From positions 744,001-808,000 of the forward strand of contig NZ_JAOBQJ010000001.1 in the NCBI RefSeq assembly GCF_026162425.1: 64,000 nucleotides of DNA, given 5' to 3'. The notes beneath the pieces were generated by a model. That model worked only from the letters and a program-made list of their open reading frames with translations. It made no database searches and was not told the origin of the DNA. Position numbers and translations under genes: made by a program. Positions within the stretch are counted from its first letter, which is position 1; every line of letters starts with the position of its first letter. The DNA is from Flexivirga meconopsidis (GTDB taxonomy: Bacteria > Actinomycetota > Actinomycetes > Actinomycetales > Dermatophilaceae). Shown piece after piece: positions 17,494 through 25,716 of the stretch.

Positions 17494-18330
17494 TCACCGC
17501 AACAGGAACTCCGAGATCACCGGGCCGTAGGTGTCCGCCTGCACCACTACGTCGAGGTGACCGCCGGGGTAGACCACGAGTTCGCCGTGTGGCAGGCCGC
17601 GCTCGAGGATGCGCCCGTTGGCGACCGGGATCAGCGGGTCGTCGTCGCCGAATAGCAGCAGCGTCGGCTGCCGGATCAGCCGCAACCACGGCAGGCTGCA
17701 CCAACCCGCGCCGGCCAACAGCTGGTGCCGGTAGCCGCGACGCGATCCCGCGCGCGTATGCGAGTCGACGAGCGTGCGCACCGCGGCCGGATTGTCGCGG
17801 ATGCTGCCGCCATACAACTCGGCGGCGATCTGCAGGGCGTAGTCCGGGTCGCGATAACGCCGCGGCGTGACCATCCGAGCGAGCACCTTCGGCCCGGCGG
17901 GGATCATGATCGAGCCGGTGCCGGTGCTGACGAGCACCGCGCGGCGGCAGCGTTGCGGGTGCTGGAAGGCGAACTGCTGCGCGAGCGCGCCGCCCCATGA
18001 GATGCCGAAGACGTCGGCCCGGTCGTAGCCCAGCTTGTCGAGGAGTATGCCGAGGCCGTGCGCCAGGACCGGCATCGTGTAGGGCAGGCGTGCGTCAGGG
18101 GAGCCGCCCACGCCGGGCACATCGAAGCGCACCGCGGTGATGCTCGGGTCGAGTCGGTCGACCAGCGGATGCAGCACCTCGAGGCTCGCGCCGATCCCAT
18201 TGCACAGCAACAGGACTGGCCCGTCTCCGAACCCGGGCCGCACGCGCACCCGGATGTCGTGCCCAACCGCCCGGACGACGCGCGTGTATTCCACGCCCCC
18301 GCGGCGGGTGGCGGCGGTCCGTGCGCTCAC
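17494..18330 (-). CDS. phaZ: Intracellular polyhydroxyalkanoate depolymerase
   Basis: A 278-residue alpha/beta hydrolase that probably releases 3-hydroxyacids from stored PHA. The N-terminal LLLCNGIGASLEVLHPLVD, FDVPGVGGS, lipase box GISWGG (nucleophile S111), YGGSIRDN and QPTLLLFGDDDPLIP follow the medium-chain-length PHA depolymerase PhaZ of pseudomonads closely. The catalytic histidine lies in YPGGHLDVV. The GTG at 18330 overlaps the phaC stop by 4 nt (GTGA), tying depolymerase translation to that of the synthase. A generic alpha/beta hydrolase is the alternative, but the synthase neighbour strongly supports PhaZ. Confidence 0.88.
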   Translation of the reverse strand: MSARTAATRRGGVEYTRVVRAVGHDIRVRVRPGFGDGPVLLLCNGIGASLEVLHPLVDRLDPSITAVRFDVPGVGGSPDARLPYTMPVLAHGLGILLDKLGYDRADVFGISWGGALAQQFAFQHPQRCRRAVLVSTGTGSIMIPAGPKVLARMVTPRRYRDPDYALQIAAELYGGSIRDNPAAVRTLVDSHTRAGSRRGYRHQLLAGAGWCSLPWLRLIRQPTLLLFGDDDPLIPVANGRILERGLPHGELVVYPGGHLDVVVQADTYGPVISEFLLR

Positions 18331-20063
18331 CGGTCGAACACGTAGGTGCCGGGAGCCGCCTCCAGTGGCTCGAACTTGGTGTTGCCGAGTTTGCGCGGAG
18401 CGCGCTTCGTCGCACCGCTGCGTTCGCCGAGCCAGTCGGCGAAATGCGGCCACCACGAGCCGTTTTCGGTGTCGGCCTCGGCCAGCCACTGATCGGCGTC
18501 GCCGGGGTTGCGGGCGGCCGTCCGGAACGAGCTCTTGGGGTTGGTCGGCGGGTTCACCAACGATGCGATGTGCCCGGCGGTGGACAGGATGAAGGTGTTC
18601 TTGCCGCCGAGCAGTTGCGTGCTGCGGTAACACGCCTGCCATTTGCAGATGTGGTCGCCGATGCCGGCGACGATGTAGGACTCGGCGTCGACATCGCCGA
18701 GATCGACCGGCGTGCCCAGGATCGACCCTTCGCCCGGATGCGCGGTCGTGTTGTCGACCGCCATCTCGACGAAGTCGCGGTGCAGCGCCGCGGGCATCCG
18801 GGTGGTGTCGGCGTTCCAATAGAGGACATCGAACGCCGGTGGCTTCTTGCCCTGCAGATAATTGTTGACCCAGTAGCTCCAGATCAGGTCGGACGGGCGC
18901 AGCCAGGCGAAGATCTCGGCGAGCGAGCGTCCGTCGAGGAAGCCCTTGCGCGCCGAGGCACTGATTGCGGCGCGGGCCACTCGCTTGTCCAGCACTGCCG
19001 ACGGCAGTCCGGCGTCCTGCTGGTCGAGCACGGTGACGCCGAGGTTGAACGTCGCGACCTTGTCGGCTGCGCCGGTCGCGGACAGATGCGCGGCCACCAT
19101 GGCGGCGAGAATGCCGCCGGAGCACATCGACATCAGGTGGGTCTGCTTGGTGCGGGTGATCGCGGTGACCGCGTCGATCGCCTCCACGATCGACTCGCCG
19201 TACGTGTCGAACCCCCAATTGCGGTGTCGCGCATCGGGATTGCGCCACGACATCACGAAGACCTGTTGGCCCTGACCGACGAGGTATTCGACCATGCTGC
19301 GGCCAGGCGCGAGGTCGACGATGTAGTACTTGTTGATCACCGGCGGCACCATCAACAGCGGCGTGCGGCGCACGGACGGCGTTGTCGGCGCGTACTGAAT
19401 CAGCTCGAAGACCGGGGTGCGCAGCACCACCTGTCCGGGACTGACCGCCAGGTCGCTGCCCACCGAAAACGCTGTCGCGTCAACCATGCTCGGCACTCGC
19501 GGGGCGGTCACCATGTCACCGAGCAGGTTCTTCAGGCCGGCCAGCAGACTGCGGCCCTGGGTCGACGCCGCCGCGCGCCAGGTCACCGGATTGACCAGCG
19601 GCAGGTTGCTCGGTGCTGACGCCTCGATGACGTTGTCGAGCAGGAAGCCGAGGCGCTCCCGGTCCCGCCAGCTGAGCTCGATGTCGTCGAACAGGTCTTT
19701 CGCCGAGCGCCCCGCCGCCAGATAGACCTGCAAGGTCGCCTTGAGGAGTGGGTTCTTGGCCCACAACTCGTCGGAGAAGCGCCGGTCCTTCGGGTGCGGT
19801 GCCAGGTCGGACCGGCCGGTCAGGATGCGGCCGAGTTCGCCGGCCAGGTCGGTCGAGTAGTGCACCAGCGAGAGCGGTTTGGCCGCGGCGTTCGCGACGG
19901 CGCGGACCCCCGCCATACCCGGGGTGAAGCGGCGCCACGGCCCGAGTGCCGCATCGGCCAACAGCAGGTCGAGCGGCGCCGCATGGCCTTCGGCGGCGGC
20001 GATCTGATCCTCCGTGTCGTCCCGCGTGGGGTCGTGCTGATGGGTCCGCGCCGTGCTCGTCAT
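18327..20063 (-). CDS. phaC: Poly(3-hydroxyalkanoate) polymerase (class II-like)
   Basis: Polymerises 3-hydroxyacyl-CoA into storage polyester at the granule surface. The 578-residue length is right for class I/II synthases, which need no PhaE or PhaR subunit. The nucleophile cysteine is C314 in MSMCSGGILA, where Ser replaces the first Gly of the usual box; other marks are PPVINKYYIVDLAPGRSMVE, the PAFDVLYWNADTTRMPA region and the histidine motif GHIASLVNPP. The start at 20063 has a GAAGGG ribosome-binding site; an upstream extension is not needed. It is the first gene of a phaC-phaZ unit. No phasin or PhaR regulator is seen nearby. Confidence 0.9.
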   Translation of the reverse strand: MTSTARTHQHDPTRDDTEDQIAAAEGHAAPLDLLLADAALGPWRRFTPGMAGVRAVANAAAKPLSLVHYSTDLAGELGRILTGRSDLAPHPKDRRFSDELWAKNPLLKATLQVYLAAGRSAKDLFDDIELSWRDRERLGFLLDNVIEASAPSNLPLVNPVTWRAAASTQGRSLLAGLKNLLGDMVTAPRVPSMVDATAFSVGSDLAVSPGQVVLRTPVFELIQYAPTTPSVRRTPLLMVPPVINKYYIVDLAPGRSMVEYLVGQGQQVFVMSWRNPDARHRNWGFDTYGESIVEAIDAVTAITRTKQTHLMSMCSGGILAAMVAAHLSATGAADKVATFNLGVTVLDQQDAGLPSAVLDKRVARAAISASARKGFLDGRSLAEIFAWLRPSDLIWSYWVNNYLQGKKPPAFDVLYWNADTTRMPAALHRDFVEMAVDNTTAHPGEGSILGTPVDLGDVDAESYIVAGIGDHICKWQACYRSTQLLGGKNTFILSTAGHIASLVNPPTNPKSSFRTAARNPGDADQWLAEADTENGSWWPHFADWLGERSGATKRAPRKLGNTKFEPLEAAPGTYVFDR

Positions 20064-20154
20064 GTCGTGTGCGCCCTTCTCGACTCGGCGGTGAGCCACC
20101 TCCCAGCATGCCCCCACAAGCCGCCCCAGGAGCGGGATCCGCACGAGAAATTGA

Positions 20155-20168
20155 GCTGGTTCACCAGC
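20155..20168. promoter_or_regulatory. Perfect 14-bp palindrome upstream of phaC
   Basis: GCTGGT-TC-ACCAGC is an inverted repeat with 6-bp arms, about 92 bp upstream of the phaC start and 155 bp upstream of the BldC-like gene. It may be a regulator-binding site for either divergent unit. No regulator gene is obviously tied to it. Confidence 0.35.
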
Positions 20169-20208
20169 GCCCATCGGCGTGTCGGGTGGACAATCGTCAT
20201 ACTCAGAC

Positions 20209-20238
20209 TTTCCACAGACTGCCCGGACCCCCTATCGT
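20209..20238 (+). promoter_or_regulatory. Putative promoter of the BldC-like gene
   Basis: TTTCCA (20209-20214) and TATCGT (20233-20238) are separated by 18 bp, giving a predicted transcript start near 20245 and a leader of roughly 75-80 nt before the ATG at 20323. Confidence 0.4.
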
Positions 20239-20322
20239 GTCCCAGCAGTAACAGTGGTGAGCAGGCGTCCGAGCCTTCCCACCATCCACCAGGGCACGTT
20301 CGACGAAGGGGCGACAACCGTC

Positions 20323-20523
20323 ATGCCGAAAGAGGGTCAGCCGGGCGACGTCAACTTCATGACGGTTGCAGAGGTTGCCGCGATCATGCGGGTCTCCAAG
20401 ATGACCGTCTACCGCCTCGTGCACTCCGGCGAACTCCCCGCGGTGCGCGTCGGGCGGTCCTTCCGGGTGCCGGAGGACGCGGTGTCGGACTACCTCAAGC
20501 AGTCCTACATGGGCACCGCCTGA
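20323..20523 (+). CDS. HTH_17 (excisionase/BldC-like) DNA-binding protein
   Basis: A 66-residue protein made almost entirely of one winged-helix DNA-binding domain: MTVAEVAAIMRVSKMTVYRL (helix-turn-helix) then VHSGELPAVRVGRSFRVPEDAVSDYL (wing). This is the MerR-like HTH_17 fold of phage excisionases and of the developmental regulator BldC. No phage genes are nearby, so a chromosomal regulator is more likely. The same position, after proC and before bS22 and an epimerase, is held by a similar small gene in mycobacteria (Rv0500A from memory). ATG at 20323 is preferred, since the frame upstream is poorly conserved-looking leader sequence. Confidence 0.85.
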   Translation: MPKEGQPGDVNFMTVAEVAAIMRVSKMTVYRLVHSGELPAVRVGRSFRVPEDAVSDYLKQSYMGTA

Positions 20524-20555
20524 GCCGGTCGGCAGCTGCCGGCGCCCGCCGCCGA

Positions 20556-20586
20556 TTGGTCTGGCCGCGCCGGTATGGCGTAGCCT
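20556..20586 (+). promoter_or_regulatory. Possible promoter of the bS22 gene
   Basis: TTGGTC (20556-20561) and TAGCCT (20581-20586) are 19 bp apart, about 115 nt before the bS22 start. The leader contains an imperfect GC hairpin (around CTGCCGCC / GGCGGGCAG). The assignment is tentative. Confidence 0.3.
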
Positions 20587-20701
20587 TGGCCGGACCGCTG
20601 CCGCCCTCGTAGGCGGGCAGTCGGACCCGGCTTCGCGACCGCTAGGGCGCTACAGCCCACCGGTCCACGTTCCATCAGTCGTTAAGGAAAGAGCATTACG
20701 C

Positions 20702-20800
20702 ATGGGTTCCGTCGTCAAGAAGCGCCGCAAGCGGATGGCCAAGAAGAAGCACCGCAAGTTGCTTCGTAAGACGCGTCACCAGCGCCGCAACAAGAAGTAA
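20702..20800 (+). CDS. Small ribosomal subunit protein bS22 (AURKAIP1/COX24 domain)
   Basis: A 32-residue, extremely basic peptide, MGSVVKKRRKRMAKKKHR followed by KLLRKTRHQRRNKK, with 21 Lys/Arg residues. It matches the actinobacterial AURKAIP1-domain peptide, known in mycobacteria as ribosomal protein bS22, which binds in the 30S subunit near the decoding region. TAA stop at 20798-20800. A purine-rich AAGGAAAGAG precedes the ATG by about 9 nt. It sits between the HTH_17 gene and the epimerase, as Rv0500B does in M. tuberculosis. It is far below usual gene-calling length limits and easy to miss. Confidence 0.93.
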   Translation: MGSVVKKRRKRMAKKKHRKLLRKTRHQRRNKK

Positions 20801-20952
20801 GAGCGGCAGCTCGTCCGCATCGGCCCCGGATCGCCACCCCGCGATGTCCGGGGCTTTCGCATGCCTGCCGCGATACGCAGGGCACGGTCCCTCCTCCCGG
20901 CGTTACGATCGCGGGGCAGCCCGAAGCACCGCCGACCCCGATGGAGGAGTAG

Positions 20953-21933
20953 ATGAGCCGCGTTGTGCTGGTGACCGGCGTCTCCCGACTCGTCGGCGGT
21001 ATGACGGTGCGCGCGCTCGCCGCGGACCCGCAGATCGACCGGGTCATCGCGGTCGACACCGTGCCGCCGTTGCACGGGATCGGGCGGGCCGACTTCGTGC
21101 GCGCCGACATCCGCAATCCGATCATCGGCAAGATCCTCAGCCAGGAGCGCGTCGACACCGTGCTGCATCTCGGGGTCATCATGACTCCGAAACAGGCCGG
21201 CGGCCGCACCCTGCAGAAGGAGATCAACGTCATCGGCACGATGCAGTTGCTCGCCGCCTGCCAGAAGGCCGAGTCGCTGCAGCGACTGGTGGTCAAGTCC
21301 TCCTCGTCGATCTACGGCTCCTCACCGCGCGATCCGGCGATGTTCACCGAGGACATGAGTGCGCGCCGCAACCCGACCGGCGGCTTCGGCCGCGACTCGG
21401 TGGAGGTCGAGACCTACGTGCGGGGCCTGGCCCGCCGCCGCCCGGATATTGACGTGACAATGCTGCGGATGGCCAACCTGGTCGGTCCCGGTCTGCGCAC
21501 CACTTTCTCCGAATACTTCGCACTACCAGCGCTTCCCGTGCCTTTGGGGTATGACGGGCGCTTCCAGGTGCTGCACATCGACGATGCGGTGCGCGTGCTG
21601 CAGCGAGCGACCGTCGCGCAGCCGGCCGGCACCGTCAACGTCGCCGCCGACGGCATGCTGACCCTGCGTCAGGCCGCCCGGCTCGCCGGCAAACCGACCG
21701 TGCCGGTGCTGCCGCAGGTGGGTGGGCTGGTGCAACAGGTCGGCGGACTGCTCGGCGGCAACGGCGCGTTCGACGCCGAGCAGATGCAGTTCTTGCAGTT
21801 CGGTCGCGGCATGGACACCACCCGCATGCGCGAGGTGCTCGGCTTCGAGCCGGTCTCGTCCACCCGCGAGGCGTTCACCACGGTGTTCGGCGCCCGCAAC
21901 CCGCTCCTTGCCCTCGGAGGTGTCCGTGCCTGA
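20953..21933 (+). CDS. NAD-dependent epimerase/dehydratase (extended SDR)
   Basis: A 326-residue extended short-chain dehydrogenase. The N-terminal VVLVTGVSRLVGGMTVRAL is the NAD-binding loop, VDTVPPL is the acidic end of strand 2, and KSSSSIYGSSPRDP holds the serine and tyrosine near the active site; the usual YxxxK is not clear, so activity is uncertain. The family works on nucleotide sugars or similar. GGAGGAG precedes the ATG. The acyltransferase gene overlaps its end by 8 nt, so the pair is translationally coupled. In mycobacteria the equivalent pair (Rv0501-Rv0502) lies in the same place. Confidence 0.82.
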   Translation: MSRVVLVTGVSRLVGGMTVRALAADPQIDRVIAVDTVPPLHGIGRADFVRADIRNPIIGKILSQERVDTVLHLGVIMTPKQAGGRTLQKEINVIGTMQLLAACQKAESLQRLVVKSSSSIYGSSPRDPAMFTEDMSARRNPTGGFGRDSVEVETYVRGLARRRPDIDVTMLRMANLVGPGLRTTFSEYFALPALPVPLGYDGRFQVLHIDDAVRVLQRATVAQPAGTVNVAADGMLTLRQAARLAGKPTVPVLPQVGGLVQQVGGLLGGNGAFDAEQMQFLQFGRGMDTTRMREVLGFEPVSSTREAFTTVFGARNPLLALGGVRA

Positions 21934-23272
21934 CGACCCGCAGACCGACCGCACCCAGCCCGACGCGAAGCCGGCCAAGAAGGCACCCGCCAAGAAGTCG
22001 GCGGCGAAGAAGGCGACACCCCGGAAGGCAACTGCGAGCCGGGCAACAGCCAAGAAGGCCACCGCGAAGAAGCCGACCGTGGCCAAGACTTCCCCGGCCA
22101 AGACTTCCGCAGCGAAGACCGCTGCGACCAAAACTGCTACGGCCAAAACTGCTGCGACCAAGAGGGCCCCGGCCGCCAAGGCCGCGCCCGCCGGGCGGCC
22201 GTCGCGCCGCCGGATCGCGGCAGCAGCCCAGGTTGCACCGGCGCCGACCGTGTCGGGGGCTGCGTCATACCAGGACGAGCAGCGCGAGCGCACGCTGCGC
22301 GTCGTGCCCGACCCGCCCGAGCCGCCGACCCTGTCCGCAGTAGGCGCAGTGACCGCCGCCGACTTCGAGGGTGTTGTCGGCATGCTGGTGAGTGCGCTGC
22401 GCACCGGCGGTTCGATGATCGGCCTGCACGGCGACGACCTGGAGCGCAAGGTCGCGCAGGCGCTGGCCTTCGTGCGTCGCCGGCTGACCGGCGACTACGA
22501 GATCGACGACTTCGGCTTCGACAAGGAGTTCACCGAGCAGGTGTGGCTGCCGATGCTGCGGCCGCTCTACAAGCGGTGGTTCCGGGTCGAGGTGCGCGGC
22601 ATCGAGAACATCCCCGACGAGGGCGCCGCGCTCGTGGTCGCCAACCACTCCGGCACGCTGCCGCTCGACGGGCTGATGACGCAGGTCGCGATCTACGACG
22701 CGCACCCCAAGCACCGGCACGTGCGGATGCTCGGCGCCGACCTGGTCTTCGAGTCGCCGCTGATCGGCGAGTTGAGCCGCAAGGCGGGCACCACGCTCGC
22801 CTCCAACCCGGACGTTGAGCGACTGCTCGGGGCGGGCGAGCTGACCGCGGTCTGGCCGGAGGGTTTCAAGGGGGTCGGCAAGCCGTTCTCCGAGCGCTAC
22901 AAGCTGCAGCGCTTCGGCCGCGGCGGCTTCGTTTCGGCGGCGCTGCGTGCCGGGGTGCCGATCATCCCGTGCGCGATCGTCGGCGCCGAGGAGATCTACC
23001 CGATGCTCGGCAACGTCAAGGGCCTGGCGCGGCTGCTCGGCTTCCCCTACTTCCCGATCACCCCGTTCTTCCCGCTGCTCGGCCTCGCCGGGGTGATCCC
23101 GCTGCCCAGCAAGTGGATCATCGAGTTCGGCGCCCCCGTCGAGACGGAGGCCTTCGGTCCGGCCGCCGCCGAGGACCCGATGCTGGTCTTCGACCTGACC
23201 GACCAGGTCCGCGAAACCATCCAGCAGTCGCTGTATTCGCTACTCCTGCAACGTCGTTCGGTGTTCTTCTAG
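21926..23272 (+). CDS. Lysophospholipid acyltransferase with histone H1-like N-terminal tail
   Basis: A 448-residue protein in two parts. Residues about 14-97 are a low-complexity Lys/Ala/Thr tail with PAKK-, AKKA- and AKTA-type repeats, like a bacterial histone H1 tail. From about residue 205 it is a PlsC-like acyltransferase: VVANHSGTLPLDG (catalytic His241, with Asp248 six residues on rather than four), then AVWPEGFKGVGKPFSERYKL and the IIPCAIVGAEEIYP strand. It probably acylates a lysophospholipid or other glycerolipid at the membrane. GTG at 21926 has GGAGG 5 nt upstream and overlaps the epimerase end by 8 nt. The basic tail could bind nucleic acid or acidic lipids; its role is unknown. 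Confidence 0.85.
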   Translation: MPDDPQTDRTQPDAKPAKKAPAKKSAAKKATPRKATASRATAKKATAKKPTVAKTSPAKTSAAKTAATKTATAKTAATKRAPAAKAAPAGRPSRRRIAAAAQVAPAPTVSGAASYQDEQRERTLRVVPDPPEPPTLSAVGAVTAADFEGVVGMLVSALRTGGSMIGLHGDDLERKVAQALAFVRRRLTGDYEIDDFGFDKEFTEQVWLPMLRPLYKRWFRVEVRGIENIPDEGAALVVANHSGTLPLDGLMTQVAIYDAHPKHRHVRMLGADLVFESPLIGELSRKAGTTLASNPDVERLLGAGELTAVWPEGFKGVGKPFSERYKLQRFGRGGFVSAALRAGVPIIPCAIVGAEEIYPMLGNVKGLARLLGFPYFPITPFFPLLGLAGVIPLPSKWIIEFGAPVETEAFGPAAAEDPMLVFDLTDQVRETIQQSLYSLLLQRRSVFF

Positions 23273-23289
23273 GTTCTTCTAGGTCTGGT

Positions 23290-23529
23290 ATGACGACTCC
23301 GCGCATCACGCTCATCGGCAAGCCCGGCTGTCACCTCTGCGACGACGCGCGCGAGGTGATCCGCCGCGTCGCCGACGACACCGGAGCCGGCTGGCAGGAG
23401 CGCAACATCCTCGACGAGCCGGACCTGATGGCGCGCTACGCCGAGCAGATCCCGGTCACCCTGGTCGACGGCAAACAGCACGACTACTGGCGGGTCGACG
23501 AGGCGCGGTTGCGTCAGGCGCTGCGCTGA
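23290..23529 (+). CDS. Glutaredoxin family protein
   Basis: A 79-residue thioredoxin-fold protein with the redox motif GCHLCDDA near the N-terminus and the cis-proline loop IPVTLVDG. This is the DUF836/glutaredoxin-like family often found in Actinobacteria next to the hem genes (Rv0508-like, from memory). It probably reduces a disulfide or handles mycothiol-linked redox, but the partner is unknown. It starts 17 nt after the acyltransferase stop; that gap contains a 10-bp tandem duplication, GTTCTTCTAG twice (23263-23282). Confidence 0.85.
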   Translation: MTTPRITLIGKPGCHLCDDAREVIRRVADDTGAGWQERNILDEPDLMARYAEQIPVTLVDGKQHDYWRVDEARLRQALR

Positions 23530-23633
23530 GCAATCGCGGCTCCCGCCATACACCTCGCGCGGAATAGCCCGGGTTCTGCACCGCGCGCAGTGGGGCGCGC
23601 TCGGCGTGTAGCACTTTTCAGCGGAATTTGCGA

Positions 23634-23664
23634 CTTTGTGCCTGCGTTCACAAAGACCTACAGT
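23634..23664 (+). promoter_or_regulatory. Rex operator and promoter of the rex-hem operon
   Basis: TTGTGCCTGCGTTCACAA (23636-23653) matches the Rex consensus TTGTGAA-N4-TTCACAA at 12 of 14 fixed positions, with one extra pair on each side (CTTTGTG/CACAAAG). It covers the -35 (TTTGTG, 23635-23640); the -10 TACAGT (23659-23664) follows after 18 bp. It lies 84 bp upstream of the rex start. Rex bound here would repress the whole heme operon when NADH is low relative to NAD+. Confidence 0.82.
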
Positions 23665-23737
23665 CGGGGGGTCAGTCATCCTCTGGCGCCGGCGTTTGGT
23701 ATACGCCTGCCCATTCGCGAGAGGAGCCGGAGCGCCT

Positions 23738-24415
23738 GTGAGCACCGCATCGGCCGCACGTCGGGAGATTCCCGAAGCCACCGTGGCTCGGCTACCGGTG
23801 TATCTCCGCGCTCTGCGCGCGCTCAGCGCCCGCGGCGTCGACGTGGTCTCCTCCGAAGAACTCGCCGAAGCAGCCGGTGTCCGGTCGGCCGGGCTGCGCA
23901 AGGATCTGTCCCACCTTGGCTCCTATGGCGTGCGCGGCGTCGGGTATGACGTCGCCCGTCTCTCCGACGAGATCTCCCGCGAGCTCGGCCTGCACCACGA
24001 CTGGTCGGTCGCGATCATCGGCATGGGCAACCTGGGACACGCGCTTGCGGCATACAGCGGCTTCGCCACTCGCGGCTTCCAGGTGCGCTGGCTGATCGAC
24101 GAGGACCCGGCGATCGTCGGCACCGAGATCGCCGGCCTGAAGGTGATCACCTTCGCCGACCTGGAGCGGCACGAACCGGACAGCATCATCGCGGTGCTCG
24201 CGACCCCGCCGGAGGCCGCGCAGACCGCCGCCGATCAGGCCGTCGCGCTCGGTGTCCGTTCGATCCTCAACTTCGCACCCGGTGTGCTGACCGTGCCGCC
24301 GGGCGTCGAGGTGCGCAAGGTGGACCTGGCGACCGAGTTGCAGATCCTGGCGTTCCACGAGCAGCGCGGGAAATACGAGCAGCGCGGGAAGTACGAGCAG
24401 GAGGTTGTTCGGTGA
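23738..24415 (+). CDS. rex: Redox-sensing transcriptional repressor Rex
   Basis: Senses the NADH/NAD+ ratio and represses respiratory and fermentation genes when NAD+ dominates. The 225-residue protein has an N-terminal winged helix (ATVARLPVYLRALRAL, SSEELAEAAGVRSAGLRKDLSHLGSYG), a Rossmann NAD(H) domain with IIGMGNLGHALAAY, and a C-terminal swapped helix. GTG at 23738 follows GAGGAG. The end carries a small in-frame duplication, EQRGKYEQRGKYEQ, of unknown effect. A Rex-type operator upstream indicates autoregulation. The hemA start overlaps its stop (GTGA), so rex heads the heme operon. Confidence 0.94.
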   Translation: MSTASAARREIPEATVARLPVYLRALRALSARGVDVVSSEELAEAAGVRSAGLRKDLSHLGSYGVRGVGYDVARLSDEISRELGLHHDWSVAIIGMGNLGHALAAYSGFATRGFQVRWLIDEDPAIVGTEIAGLKVITFADLERHEPDSIIAVLATPPEAAQTAADQAVALGVRSILNFAPGVLTVPPGVEVRKVDLATELQILAFHEQRGKYEQRGKYEQEVVR

Positions 24416-25716
24416 GCCTCATCGTCATCGGTATGTCACACCGCACCACCGGTGTCGATCTGCTTGAGCAGGTCGTGCTCGGTCAGGGGCAGGCCGAGCG
24501 ACTCGAGACCACCCTCGGTGGCAACGAACACGTCGATGCCTCGGTCGTGGTCTCCACCTGCAACCGCGTCGAGGTGTATGCCGAGGTCGACACCTTCCAC
24601 GGTGCCGTGAACGGCATCACCGAATCTCTTTCTGCGGCAACGGGTTTGCCGGTCAATACACTGCGCGACCACCTGTACGTCCACTTCGAGGACCGGGCGG
24701 TCGCCCACGCGTTCAGCGTTGCCGCCGGACTCGACTCGGTGGCGGTCGGTGAGGCGCAGATCCTCGGCCAGCTGCGCGAGGCACTCCGCACTGCGCAGGA
24801 GGGCGGCCACCTCGCGCCGTCCCTGTCGGCCCTGATGCAGCAGGCGCTGCGGGTTGGCAAGCGGGTGCACACCGAGACTGACATCGACTCGGTCAGCCGG
24901 TCGCTCGTCGAGCGTTCACTGGTGCGTGCGCAGTCGGTGCTCGGTGAGCTGAGCAGCCAGCACGCACTGGTCATCGGTGCCGGCGCGATGAGCGGCTTGG
25001 CCGCGCACACCCTCGCCCGGGCAGGCGTCGGCGAGGTGACCATCATCAACCGCACGCCCGCCAAGGCGCAGCGTCTGGCCGACGCCACCGGCGGCACCCC
25101 GCGCGACTGGGCCGACCTGGCCGACGCCGTCGCGGCAGCCGACCTGGTGATCTCCTGCACCGGCGCCGTCGGTCACGTCCTCGACGAGACCAATGTCGGC
25201 GCGACCGAACACGCCAAGGTGCTGGTCGACCTGGCCCTTCCGCGGGACATCGCCGCCGAACTCGGCGACCTGCCCGGCATCACTCTGCTCAGCCTGGAGG
25301 ACCTCGGAGCCGGTGTCGCCGACGACGCCGAGAAGACGCAGGTCGATGCCGCCGCCGACCTGGTGACCGGCGAGGTCGCCGAGTTCCTGGCAAGTAGGCG
25401 GGCCGCAGCGGTCGCGCCGACCGTGGCCGCACTGCGCGCTCGCGCAGCCGACGTGGTGGCTGCCGAACTCACCCGGCTCGGGCAGCGCACCGAGCTCTCC
25501 GAGGCCGACGCCGCGCAGGTCCAGATGACCGTGCACCGGGTGGTGGAGAAGATCCTGCACACCCCGACCGTGCGCATCAAGCAACTCGCCGGGGAGGAGC
25601 AGAGCGGTCAGGACTACGCCGCTCTGCTGCGCACGCTCTTCGACCTCGACCCGCACGAGTCCCGCGTCTCACAGATCCCGCAGGTCGGGCCCGGCGCAGC
25701 AGGTGACACTCGATGA
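24412..25716 (+). CDS. hemA: Glutamyl-tRNA reductase
   Basis: Reduces glutamyl-tRNA(Glu) with NADPH to glutamate-1-semialdehyde, the committed step of the C5 heme pathway. The 434-residue protein has the N-terminal [12 protein letters not shown], the catalytic cysteine in VVSTCNRVE, the signature [17 protein letters not shown], a Rossmann segment [16 protein letters not shown], and the C-terminal dimerisation helices. GTG at 24412 overlaps rex by 4 nt and hemC overlaps its end by 4 nt, so four heme genes are translationally chained. The product goes to HemL (33741). Being first after rex, its supply is likely redox-controlled. Confidence 0.96.
   Translation: MSLIVIGMSHRTTGVDLLEQVVLGQGQAERLETTLGGNEHVDASVVVSTCNRVEVYAEVDTFHGAVNGITESLSAATGLPVNTLRDHLYVHFEDRAVAHAFSVAAGLDSVAVGEAQILGQLREALRTAQEGGHLAPSLSALMQQALRVGKRVHTETDIDSVSRSLVERSLVRAQSVLGELSSQHALVIGAGAMSGLAAHTLARAGVGEVTIINRTPAKAQRLADATGGTPRDWADLADAVAAADLVISCTGAVGHVLDETNVGATEHAKVLVDLALPRDIAAELGDLPGITLLSLEDLGAGVADDAEKTQVDAAADLVTGEVAEFLASRRAAAVAPTVAALRARAADVVAAELTRLGQRTELSEADAAQVQMTVHRVVEKILHTPTVRIKQLAGEEQSGQDYAALLRTLFDLDPHESRVSQIPQVGPGAAGDTR

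Noticed and set aside
20323-20523. The excisionase-like protein as evidence of a prophage or mobile element
   Set aside because: No integrase, attachment repeats or phage genes are nearby, and the same position is held by a chromosomal homologue in mycobacteria.
23263-23282. Tandem 10-bp duplication GTTCTTCTAG at the end of the acyltransferase gene
   Set aside because: A small slippage event covering the stop codon; it does not change the protein and has no evident function.
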